DNA of 37,689 bases from Cryomorphaceae bacterium. Its GTDB lineage: Bacteria; Bacteroidota; Bacteroidia; Flavobacteriales; Schleiferiaceae. The notes beneath the pieces were generated by a model. The model searched no databases. It was not told where the DNA came from and saw only the letters and a program-made list of their open reading frames with translations. The stretch covers positions 1-37,689 of the forward strand of contig JAJTFK010000011.1 of NCBI GenBank assembly GCA_021298655.1. The letters are read 5' to 3'. Positions 31,545-37,689 of the stretch are shown here, one piece after another; position 1 is the stretch's first letter; every line of letters starts with the position of its first letter. Position numbers and translations under genes: made by a program.

Positions 31545-31814
31545 ATGAACAAGGCAGAACTCATCGATGCCATCGCTGCAGACGCAGGTATTTCTAAGGC
31601 CCAAGCTAAATCAGCTTTGGATTCCGTAACCAACAACATTGGTGGTGCTTTGGCCAAAGGTGGCAAAGTATCGCTCGTAGGTTTCGGTACCTTCAGCGTA
31701 TCAGCCCGCGGTGCTCGTGAGGGCCGCAACCCACAAACTGGCGCTACCATCAAGATCGCTGCCAAGAAGGTTGCTAAGTTCAAGGCTGGCGCTGAGCTGG
31801 CTGGCAAACTCTAA
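31545..31814 (+). CDS. HU-family histone-like DNA-binding protein
   Basis: This 89-residue nucleoid protein bends and compacts DNA as a dimer. The N-terminal helices (MNKAELIDAIAADAGISKAQ), the GGKVSLVGFGTFSVSARGAREGRNP region in shorter conserved pieces, and the beta arm around RNPQTGATIKIAAKKVAKFKAG are all typical. Codon use is simpler and more uniform than in neighbouring genes, with fewer rare triplets, consistent with high expression. It stands alone, with its own promoter and terminator. Whether it is HU-alpha or HU-beta is not meaningful here. Confidence 0.95.
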   Translation: MNKAELIDAIAADAGISKAQAKSALDSVTNNIGGALAKGGKVSLVGFGTFSVSARGAREGRNPQTGATIKIAAKKVAKFKAGAELAGKL

Positions 31815-31837
31815 TGCCCTAGAATCACCTAAACGCG

Positions 31838-31863
31838 AAAGCCGCCCTCGGGCGGCTTTTTTT
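31838..31863 (+). terminator. Rho-independent terminator of the HU gene
   Basis: The GC-rich stem GCCGCC-CTCG-GGCGGC (31841-31856) is flanked by AAA and followed by seven T residues, 26 bases after the HU stop. Read from the other strand, the T-run is broken (TTTCGCG), so it may act only weakly for the convergent dehydrogenase gene. Confidence 0.92.
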
Positions 31864-31886
31864 ATGACCGTAAACGGGCTGCAGGG

Positions 31887-32897
31887 CTATTTTGCGAGCG
31901 CGTAAATGGACTCAATAATCTCCACAACCTTCAGGCCTTCCAGCGCGTTGGTGGTGATGGGCTTCGTTCCCTCCAGCACGTCGCGCACATTTTCGTACAC
32001 GTAGATGTGGTTCGCTGCCGATCCCTTGTACGGTCCGTAGTCGTTGGGCGGATTGCTCGGAGCAAGCGTCGGCATGTGGTAGCCTTCAATATGGCAGTGC
32101 ACCACTTCATTCATGTACTGTCCGGCAACCTTGATGCTGCCGGTAGCACCGATTACCGTCATCGAGCTTTCGAGGTTGGCATCCCATACACTGGTGCTGT
32201 AGTTGAGCGAACCCAGCGCGGCGCCGTGTTGGGGAAGCGCAAAATGCACCAGTCCGCTATCTTCAAAAGCGATGCTGTGGCCGTGGTTGTAGTTGCGAAG
32301 GAGGGCATTCAAGGGCTTTACGTCGCCAAAAACCCAGTACAAAATGTCGATAAAGTGGCTGAACTGCGTGAACAGGGTTCCGCCATCAAGGTCCTTTGTT
32401 CCGTGCCAGCCACCCGGGCGGTAGTAGCGATCGTCTCGATTCCAAAAGCAATCGATGTGAACCTGATAAATTTCGCCCAAAAGCCCTTGGTCCACCACCG
32501 ACTTAAGCCACTCCGATGGAGGCGAATAGCGATTCTGCATTACGCCAAACACGTACCGACCCTTTTGCAGCGCAAGGTGAAGTACCCGCTCGGCGTCGGC
32601 CTTGCGCAACGCCATCGGCTTTTCAATGATGACGTGGGCGTTGGCATGGAGCGCAGCAAGGGCGTGTTCGGCGTGGAGTCCATTAGGGCTCGCAATCGCC
32701 ACCACATCGACGCGGTGCGCCGCAAGAAGTTCGTCAAGACGGCTGTAGTGCGGAACCTCCCCCGACAAACCCAAGTCCGCTCGCGAGTGAATGTCGCAGG
32801 TGGCCACGAGCTCGGCGCCACGGACGTTGCGGATCATTTCAATATGGCGTTGGCCGATGCGGCCACAGCCTACGACGGCAAATTTGGATGTGCTCAT
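31887..32897 (-). CDS. Gfo/Idh/MocA-family oxidoreductase, WlbA/WbpB-like
   Basis: This 336-residue NAD(P)-dependent dehydrogenase has a Rossmann loop VVGCGRIGQRH (residues 8-18) and the family EKP motif at 92-94 (HVIIEKPMAL). The substrate domain carries GGWHGTKDLDGGTLFTQFSHFIDIL, a pattern seen in WlbA/WbpB-type enzymes that oxidise UDP-N-acetylglucosaminuronate at C3 during surface-sugar synthesis. That specificity is a guess from overall resemblance, and no other sugar genes are nearby. Its start overlaps the pdxH stop in ATGA, so the two are translationally coupled. Confidence 0.85.
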   Translation of the reverse strand: MSTSKFAVVGCGRIGQRHIEMIRNVRGAELVATCDIHSRADLGLSGEVPHYSRLDELLAAHRVDVVAIASPNGLHAEHALAALHANAHVIIEKPMALRKADAERVLHLALQKGRYVFGVMQNRYSPPSEWLKSVVDQGLLGEIYQVHIDCFWNRDDRYYRPGGWHGTKDLDGGTLFTQFSHFIDILYWVFGDVKPLNALLRNYNHGHSIAFEDSGLVHFALPQHGAALGSLNYSTSVWDANLESSMTVIGATGSIKVAGQYMNEVVHCHIEGYHMPTLAPSNPPNDYGPYKGSAANHIYVYENVRDVLEGTKPITTNALEGLKVVEIIESIYALAK

Positions 32898-33529
32898 GGT
32901 TGAAGGCGTTGCGCGGACCAGGTTCCGTCGGCGCGGTGTTGGTATTGGATTCGGTCATGCAGGCGGCTTGCTCGGCCCTGCCAAAATTCGATTCGGTGCG
33001 CCGTGAGGGCGAATCCACCCCAGTGCGGCGGACGCGGTACGCCATTGGGGTTCGCCGTGCTCAGGGCAAGAAGCCGCTCTTCCATTGCCTCCCGCGATGC
33101 CACCGGCTGGGATTGATCCGAAACGGCAGCACCCCACTGACTGCCAACGGGACGGCTCGCGAAGTAGGTCAAGCTTTCTTGGTCCGAAACCCGGGCGACG
33201 CTACCGAAAATTCGTACCTGCCGTTCCAAAGCAGGCCAAAAAAACAAGGCATGAGCGCGAGGATGGGCTTCGAGGTCCTGACCTTTTTTGGAACGGTAGT
33301 TCGTGAAAAACACGAGCTCCCGTCCCCGAAGTTCCTTGAGCAGCACGATTCGCGCGTCGGGTTCGCCTTGGCTTGAAACCGTACTGAGCGCAAACGCCGT
33401 CGCGTCTTCGGCACCGGTGTTGCGGTATGCCTCAAGCCAATCTGCAAACTGCACCAGGGGATCAACACCCAAACAGCGGTCGTCGAGGATTCCCTTCGTG
33501 TATTCCTTGCGGTCGTCGTGCAGCGCCAT
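32894..33529 (-). CDS. pdxH: Pyridoxamine 5'-phosphate oxidase
   Basis: This FMN enzyme oxidises pyridoxine or pyridoxamine 5'-phosphate to pyridoxal 5'-phosphate, the PLP cofactor. The 211 residues have the FMN-binding blocks RIVLLKELRGRELVFFTNYR, SKKGQDLEAHPRAHALFFW and RQVRIFGSVARVS. The substrate block SRPVGSQWGA and the C-terminal RLHDRIQY...W...RLQP signature are also present. The start is only 21 bases from the divergent algH start. A TAATTTAG near-match to a -7 box lies 7 bases before the ATG. Confidence 0.95.
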   Translation of the reverse strand: MALHDDRKEYTKGILDDRCLGVDPLVQFADWLEAYRNTGAEDATAFALSTVSSQGEPDARIVLLKELRGRELVFFTNYRSKKGQDLEAHPRAHALFFWPALERQVRIFGSVARVSDQESLTYFASRPVGSQWGAAVSDQSQPVASREAMEERLLALSTANPNGVPRPPHWGGFALTAHRIEFWQGRASRLHDRIQYQHRADGTWSAQRLQP

Positions 33530-33550
33530 ATTTGCGCTAAATTAGTTCGC

Positions 33551-34093
33551 ATGCAGGGCAAACCGGGTGATTTTTTAGCAGCACATCCCTTATTGGACGA
33601 CGAAAACTTTGCCCGCAGCGTGGTTCTCCTTACCCAATGGGATGCCGACGGTGCCGCGGGGTTGATCGTGAACCGCTTGAGCGACTACACCTTAGATCAA
33701 GCACTGCAGGGCGAATGGCCCAGTTGGCCGCTGTACTTCGGCGGACCGGTGCAAACCGATTCCCTGTTCTTTATTCACTGCCGCCCCGATCTCATTGCGC
33801 ACGGTTCGCCCGTGGGCTCCAACCTCTTTTTTGGTGGCGATTTCGAAGCCATGCGGTACGCCGTGGCCAATTCCCTTATTTCACCCGACGAAATTCGCTT
33901 TACCGCCGGGTACGCGGGCTGGACCGTAGGCCAACTGGAGGCCGAGTTGGATGAGGCGAGTTGGGTCCTGCAGCCGTCTAGGCCTTCCGAAGAATGGTGG
34001 AGCAACGAGGCGCTTTACCAAAGCCTTGCCAAAGATTGGCCCGACGACCTAAAGTTATGGGTTAATAAACCAGAGGTTCCCTATTGGAATTGA
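33551..34093 (+). CDS. YqgE/AlgH family protein (UPF0301)
   Basis: The 180 residues match the AlgH/YqgE family. Typical parts are GDFLAAHPLLDDENFARSVVLL, GAAGLIVNR, LYFGGPVQTDSLFFIH and AGYAGWTVGQLEAEL, with the C-terminal W-rich end. The molecular function is unresolved; some members affect alginate genes in Pseudomonas. The ATG at 33551 is preferred over an in-frame GTG at 33518, which would overlap the pdxH start. Its 3' end overlaps the convergent pabC-like gene by 13 bases. Confidence 0.9.
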   Translation: MQGKPGDFLAAHPLLDDENFARSVVLLTQWDADGAAGLIVNRLSDYTLDQALQGEWPSWPLYFGGPVQTDSLFFIHCRPDLIAHGSPVGSNLFFGGDFEAMRYAVANSLISPDEIRFTAGYAGWTVGQLEAELDEASWVLQPSRPSEEWWSNEALYQSLAKDWPDDLKLWVNKPEVPYWN

Positions 34094-34872
34094 GCAACTT
34101 CCGATCGATTCCGAACTAAATTCTGCATGTCCTGAGCCCGAGCGGCACCGTAGGTCGTCTTGCGAAATTGACGAACTGCCGCCACACCCTGAATGCTGTT
34201 GGTAAGCCACACTTCATCGGCCTGCTGCAGCGCAAAGGGGCTAAAAAGCTCTTCCCGCACCGAGAGTCCGAGCTCCGGCGCTAGGCCAATTACGACTTCG
34301 CGCATTACCCCGCGCAGTGCGCCGGAACTCAGCGGCGGCGTAATCAACTCGGTTCCGCGCACAATAAAGACATTGGACTTCGACGCTTCCAGCACCATAT
34401 TCGCTGGGTTCATGATCAATACCTCGTCGAGGTGCTGTTCTTGGGCGAATCCCGCCGCCAAAATGTAGAGCAGGGCGTTCGACGACTTTACGTTACCCAG
34501 CAACCCCTCGGACTTTCGGTGCTCCTGAAAAAGCCCAAGTTCCGGACGCATCACGGGATTGGGAAATCCCTGACCCTCAAGCATAACCGCATCAATGGAC
34601 CACGAAACGCCCGCACGGGGCTCGGGCACGTACCCCAGCTCACCGTTTCGCCAAACCTGAAACCGTAGTCGGTAGTCCAAAGTCGGGTCAAGTTGTTCGA
34701 GATTTAGTGCCTGCAGCCAGCCGGCCGGACTCCACTCGTTGGGAATGTTCATCCTTAAAATCCGCATGCCCGCAAGCAAGCGAAAGTAATGTTCCTCTGG
34801 AAAGCAAAGCCGTCCTTTTGAAACCCGCATGGTTTCAAAAAGTCCGTCGCCGTAGGCTTGCGCCCTGTTCAT
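34081..34872 (-). CDS. PLP-dependent class IV aminotransferase, PabC (aminodeoxychorismate lyase)-like
   Basis: This 263-residue fold-type IV PLP enzyme has the cofactor lysine at Lys129 (GNVKSSN) and Glu163 (VLEASKSNVFIV) near the pyridine nitrogen. The N-terminal block is AYGDGLFETMR. The length is like PabC (about 270), which releases 4-aminobenzoate for folate synthesis, but D-amino acid and branched-chain transaminases share the fold. The N-terminus is about a dozen residues shorter than usual, and no earlier start codon is available in frame. Only 2 bases separate it from sucD, so it depends on the sucD transcript. Confidence 0.84.
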   Translation of the reverse strand: MNRAQAYGDGLFETMRVSKGRLCFPEEHYFRLLAGMRILRMNIPNEWSPAGWLQALNLEQLDPTLDYRLRFQVWRNGELGYVPEPRAGVSWSIDAVMLEGQGFPNPVMRPELGLFQEHRKSEGLLGNVKSSNALLYILAAGFAQEQHLDEVLIMNPANMVLEASKSNVFIVRGTELITPPLSSGALRGVMREVVIGLAPELGLSVREELFSPFALQQADEVWLTNSIQGVAAVRQFRKTTYGAARAQDMQNLVRNRSEVAQFQ

Positions 34873-34874
34873 GC

Positions 34875-35756
34875 TCAGGCCGTTACGCCGAAGAGCTCGG
34901 CCATGCGCTTGCCAATGTGGGCCGGTGAATCCACCACCTCAACGCCGCATTCGCGAAGGATCGCCTTTTTGGCTTGTGCCGTATCGTCGGCTCCACCCAC
35001 AATGGCCCCAGCGTGGCCCATGGTTCGGCCCTTGGGCGCGGTTTCGCCCGCGATGAAACCCACCACCGGTTTGCGGTTGCCGTTGGCCTTGATCCATCGA
35101 GCCGCTTCGGCTTCAAGCTGTCCGCCGATCTCACCGATCATTACGATGCCTTCGGTTTCGGGATCGTTCATCAGCAGCTCAACCGCCTCTCGGGTCGTCG
35201 TTCCGATGATGGGGTCTCCCCCAATTCCGATTGCGGTAGTCACGCCCAATCCTGCTTTAACCAATTGATCTGCCGCTTCGTAGGTCAATGTTCCCGACTT
35301 TGAAACGATGCCAATCTTGCCTTTTTTGAACACAAAACCCGGCATAATGCCCACTTTGGCTTCGTCGGCCGTGATCACGCCCGGGCAGTTGGGGCCGATG
35401 AGGCGCACTCCGCGCTTGGTCACGTAGGCCTTGGCCTTCATCATGTCGGCGACCGGAATGCCTTCGGTGATGCAAACAATCACCTTAATCCCGGCGTCCG
35501 CGGCCTCCATGATTCCGTCGGCAGCAAATGCGGGCGGCACGAAAATAATGGAAACGTCCGCACCCGTCGTCTTAACCGCGTCGCTAACCGTATTGAACAC
35601 GGGGCGATCCAGGTGCATCTGCCCACCTTTTCCAGGGGTAATCCCTCCAACCACGTTGGTTCCGTAGGCCATCATTTGCTCGGCGTGGAAGCTGCCCTCC
35701 TTGCCGGTGAAACCTTGTACGATGATTTTAGAATGCTTGTTGACCAGAACGCTCAT
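34875..35756 (-). CDS. sucD: Succinyl-CoA synthetase, alpha subunit
   Basis: This 293-residue subunit binds CoA and carries the phosphorylated histidine of the TCA-cycle enzyme. The N-terminal CoA-binding Rossmann region includes [16 protein letters not shown] and [26 protein letters not shown] and [10 protein letters not shown] follow. The active histidine is His248 in [10 protein letters not shown]. It is the partner of SucC, encoded over 26 kb away in this window. Its promoter core is identical to that of sucC and sits almost the same distance from the ATG. The pabC-like gene follows directly. Confidence 0.97.
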   Translation of the reverse strand: MSVLVNKHSKIIVQGFTGKEGSFHAEQMMAYGTNVVGGITPGKGGQMHLDRPVFNTVSDAVKTTGADVSIIFVPPAFAADGIMEAADAGIKVIVCITEGIPVADMMKAKAYVTKRGVRLIGPNCPGVITADEAKVGIMPGFVFKKGKIGIVSKSGTLTYEAADQLVKAGLGVTTAIGIGGDPIIGTTTREAVELLMNDPETEGIVMIGEIGGQLEAEAARWIKANGNRKPVVGFIAGETAPKGRTMGHAGAIVGGADDTAQAKKAILRECGVEVVDSPAHIGKRMAELFGVTA

Positions 35757-35789
35757 GGGGATTCAAGGATTAGCGGGTTAATTGCGCGG

Positions 35790-35797
35790 CAAAAGTA
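35790..35797 (-). promoter_or_regulatory. Predicted -7 box (TACTTTTG) for sucD
   Basis: This is an exact TAnnTTTG on the minus strand, 33 bases before the sucD ATG. The surrounding CGTACTTTTGC (35789-35799) is identical to the sucC promoter core. It lies in the 55-base gap after the peptidase gene. Confidence 0.65.
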
Positions 35798-35811
35798 CGA
35801 CGCGACCGGGC

Positions 35812-37689
35812 TTAGCGGACGATGTTCATCTCCTCAATGAGTCGCTTGGCCCCGGCATATTCATCCACAACCCAGAGCACGTAGCGAATGTCGACCATGA
35901 TGTTTCGGCAGCGCTGGGTCGTAAAGTAAAAGTCACTCATCGTGCCTTCCCAGACGCGGTCGAAATTTAGGCCGATCAGCTGTCCGTGGGCATTGAACGC
36001 GGGGCTTCCGGAATTTCCACCCGAAGTGTGGTTGGCGGCCAAAAAGCACACCGGAAGCGCTCCATTAGCCATGGCATAAACGCCGTACTGCCGCGCCTCC
36101 AGCTTTGCCCGGTAGGCATCAGGAAGGTCAAATTCGTAATCGCCCGGTTGGTATTTATCCAGTACGCCATCGGCCGTTGTGTGGGTCGTGTAGTGAACCC
36201 CGTCGTTCGGCGAAAAACCTCCCGCGCGTCCGTACGCAACCCGAAGCGTGGAATTCGCGTCGGCAGCAATCGGCCGATCCTGCTTTGCTGCATGAGCCAG
36301 CTGCACGGCCATCCACGACTTCATGCCCTCTTGGTAGGTTCGTTCGGCTCCGGCCAATTCCCCCATGATGGCGTTCAATTCGGTCCGAAGGTTGCCGCTT
36401 AATCCCAGGGCGGGATTGCTTTTTGCGGCGGCGGCGAACGAATCCCAGGACTCGCCTTCGGCCGGCAACCTTGGAATGCTGTTGACCGTCTCGACCGACG
36501 TGAACCCAGTTAGATTCAACTCGGAATGCCCCACTTCGCCATTGGCATTCCATGCCGCGATGAGTCGCGCTGCGGCACGGCGATCCAGTTCCGGATTCCA
36601 ATCCTTATAGAGTTCGCGAAGGGCGTTTTGATGGCTTTCGACTTGGTCGCCCATGCCTCGGGCCTTTAGGTAGGCCGAGGTCAGACGGCTCCAAGCCACC
36701 AACTCCCAGCGCGGAATAAGTTCTTGGTAGTACAGCGCCGTCCATCGCTGCAGCTTTAGGGCCTCATTTTGCTCGGCAAAGGCCTGAATCTGGCGCGCTC
36801 CTGCGGCGGAAAACGAAGCAACGGCCGCTTCGCGCTCCGCCAAGGTATCGAGCCCGTGAACTTCGGCCATCCCCTCAATTTGGCCAATCCACTTCTTCCA
36901 TCCGTTGGCCACGCTTGCGTACTTTGAAGCGTACTGAATCTTCACCTTCGGGTCCACGCGCATGGCGGAATCCCAGGTCCGAAGCACCTCATTGCGCAGC
37001 TGAACGCGGGTGGGTAGCATGACGTCAAGCTGCTGCTTCACTTCGGAAACCGGCATGTAGCTGTCGGTGCGCCCCGGAAAACCATAAATCATCGTAAAAT
37101 CACCTTCTTCAACGCCGCGAAGACTGATTTCCAGTGGTTTTAGCACGTTCATGGGCACGTTTTGGGGACTGTAGGCGGCTGGGCTGCCGTCGGGCGCGGT
37201 ATACACCCGAAACAGGGAAAAATCGCCGGTGTGGCGCGGCCAGACCCAGTTGTCGGTATCGGAGCCGTACTTGCCCACGGCACTGGGCGGCGCGCCAACC
37301 AAACGTACGTCCGGGTACCGGCGAGCCGAAGTCAAGACGTAGCGATTTCCGGCGTAAATGGCCTTAACGCTGTGTACCCAGCTGGCGTCGGCCTTCGGCT
37401 GTTCTGCGGCAACGGCCTTCGCGGCTTCGTCCGAACTCATGCCCTTCGCCTCGTAGCGGGCCACCTCGAAGGTCACGTCGCGCGTCTGCAGCACAAAATC
37501 CACGTACAGCCCGGGATTGGGCTTTTCGTCGGCATAGGAAGCAGCCCAAAATCCGTGCTCCAGCAAATTGTCCTCGATGCTCGAGTGCGACTGAATGGCA
37601 TCGTACCCACAGTGGTGGTTCGTCAGCACCAGCCCCTTGGAAGAAATGACCTCGCCGGTACAAAATCCGCCAAAATGAACCACGGCTTC
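35812..37689 (-). CDS. S46-family dipeptidyl-peptidase, DPP11-like (N-terminus cut by window edge)
   Basis: The frame stays open to the right edge, giving 625 residues. Family members have about 710-720, so roughly 90 N-terminal residues, including the signal peptide, lie outside. S46 enzymes are periplasmic serine peptidases that release dipeptides from oligopeptides. The triad is visible as the histidine in LTNHHCGYDAIQSHS, the aspartate in RHTGDFSLFRVY and the serine in GGNSGSPAF. Eighteen residues after that serine stands Arg in NFDRVWEG. This position (673 in Porphyromonas enzymes) is Arg in DPP11, which prefers Asp or Glu at P1, and Gly in DPP7. The C-terminus NFDRVWEG...VDIRYVLWVVDEYAGAKRL is typical. 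sucD follows after 55 bases. Confidence 0.93.
   Translation of the reverse strand, partial: EAVVHFGGFCTGEVISSKGLVLTNHHCGYDAIQSHSSIEDNLLEHGFWAASYADEKPNPGLYVDFVLQTRDVTFEVARYEAKGMSSDEAAKAVAAEQPKADASWVHSVKAIYAGNRYVLTSARRYPDVRLVGAPPSAVGKYGSDTDNWVWPRHTGDFSLFRVYTAPDGSPAAYSPQNVPMNVLKPLEISLRGVEEGDFTMIYGFPGRTDSYMPVSEVKQQLDVMLPTRVQLRNEVLRTWDSAMRVDPKVKIQYASKYASVANGWKKWIGQIEGMAEVHGLDTLAEREAAVASFSAAGARQIQAFAEQNEALKLQRWTALYYQELIPRWELVAWSRLTSAYLKARGMGDQVESHQNALRELYKDWNPELDRRAAARLIAAWNANGEVGHSELNLTGFTSVETVNSIPRLPAEGESWDSFAAAAKSNPALGLSGNLRTELNAIMGELAGAERTYQEGMKSWMAVQLAHAAKQDRPIAADANSTLRVAYGRAGGFSPNDGVHYTTHTTADGVLDKYQPGDYEFDLPDAYRAKLEARQYGVYAMANGALPVCFLAANHTSGGNSGSPAFNAHGQLIGLNFDRVWEGTMSDFYFTTQRCRNIMVDIRYVLWVVDEYAGAKRLIEEMNIVR

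Noticed and set aside
33537-33545. CTAAATTAG between pdxH and algH, resembling the CTAA/TTAG half-sites of the damage cassette.
   Set aside because: The spacing between half-sites is one base rather than five, and neither gene has a damage role, so it is more likely part of the promoters.

Overview
The window reads as a piece of a Bacteroidota chromosome, most likely a fairly GC-rich member of the Flavobacteriales. Supporting signs are: promoters of the Bacteroidota type (a TAnnTTTG -7 box) in front of many genes; no convincing Shine-Dalgarno sequences; A-rich leaders at genes such as HU; and families typical of the phylum (an S46 dipeptidyl-peptidase, DUF2452, an OstA-like protein beside purA, and a TPR/PD40/OmpA protein resembling the type IX secretion protein PorE). 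This assignment is an inference. I see no rRNA, tRNA, CRISPR array, insertion sequence or prophage. Genes are packed very tightly; no gap without a gene exceeds about 230 bases.

Layout. 1-2487 (minus): fur, purA and an OstA/LptA-like gene that runs off the left edge, all overlapping. 2541-4421 (plus): the PorE-like envelope protein. 4411-7092 (minus): an overlapping lolD-like / TIGR02757 / rarA set. 7129-8907 (plus): sucC and a pnuC-like transporter. 8873-11783 (minus): an esterase, DUF2452, SRPBCC, a small HTH protein and a PhoD-like phosphatase. 11824-15011: an M14 peptidase, ssb (minus), a zinc-ribbon protein and an HI0933-family flavoprotein. 15018-21009 (plus): a mutagenesis-type DNA-damage cassette made of a self-cleaving LexA/CI-like repressor, DNA polymerase IV, an SRAP protein and a short DnaE2-like polymerase. 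21190-25152 (minus): a periplasmic TPR protein and gyrA. 25269-31469: clpC, DUF493 (minus), a small P-loop ATPase, recQ and fmt. 31474-31863: HU with a full promoter and terminator. 31887-33529 (minus): a sugar dehydrogenase-like gene and pdxH. 33551-34093 (plus): algH. 34081-37689 (minus): a pabC-like gene, sucD and a DPP11-like peptidase cut by the right edge.

The most interesting region is the 6-kb damage cassette. Its two transcription units, repressor-dinB and SRAP-dnaE2, carry a related palindromic element (CTAA-N5-TTAG and a one-mismatch version, CTAA-N5-TTTG), which I propose as the operator of the LexA-like protein. A second, window-wide observation is that about eight genes have a -7-like box ending only 4 or 5 bases before the start codon, which predicts leaderless mRNAs. 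Genes such as sucC, sucD, HU and gyrA instead have leaders of about 20 to 40 bases. Other points are a gyrA terminator hairpin lying inside the next gene's promoter, a gene (DUF493) that shares its stop and start bases with both neighbours, and matched promoters for the separated sucC and sucD genes.
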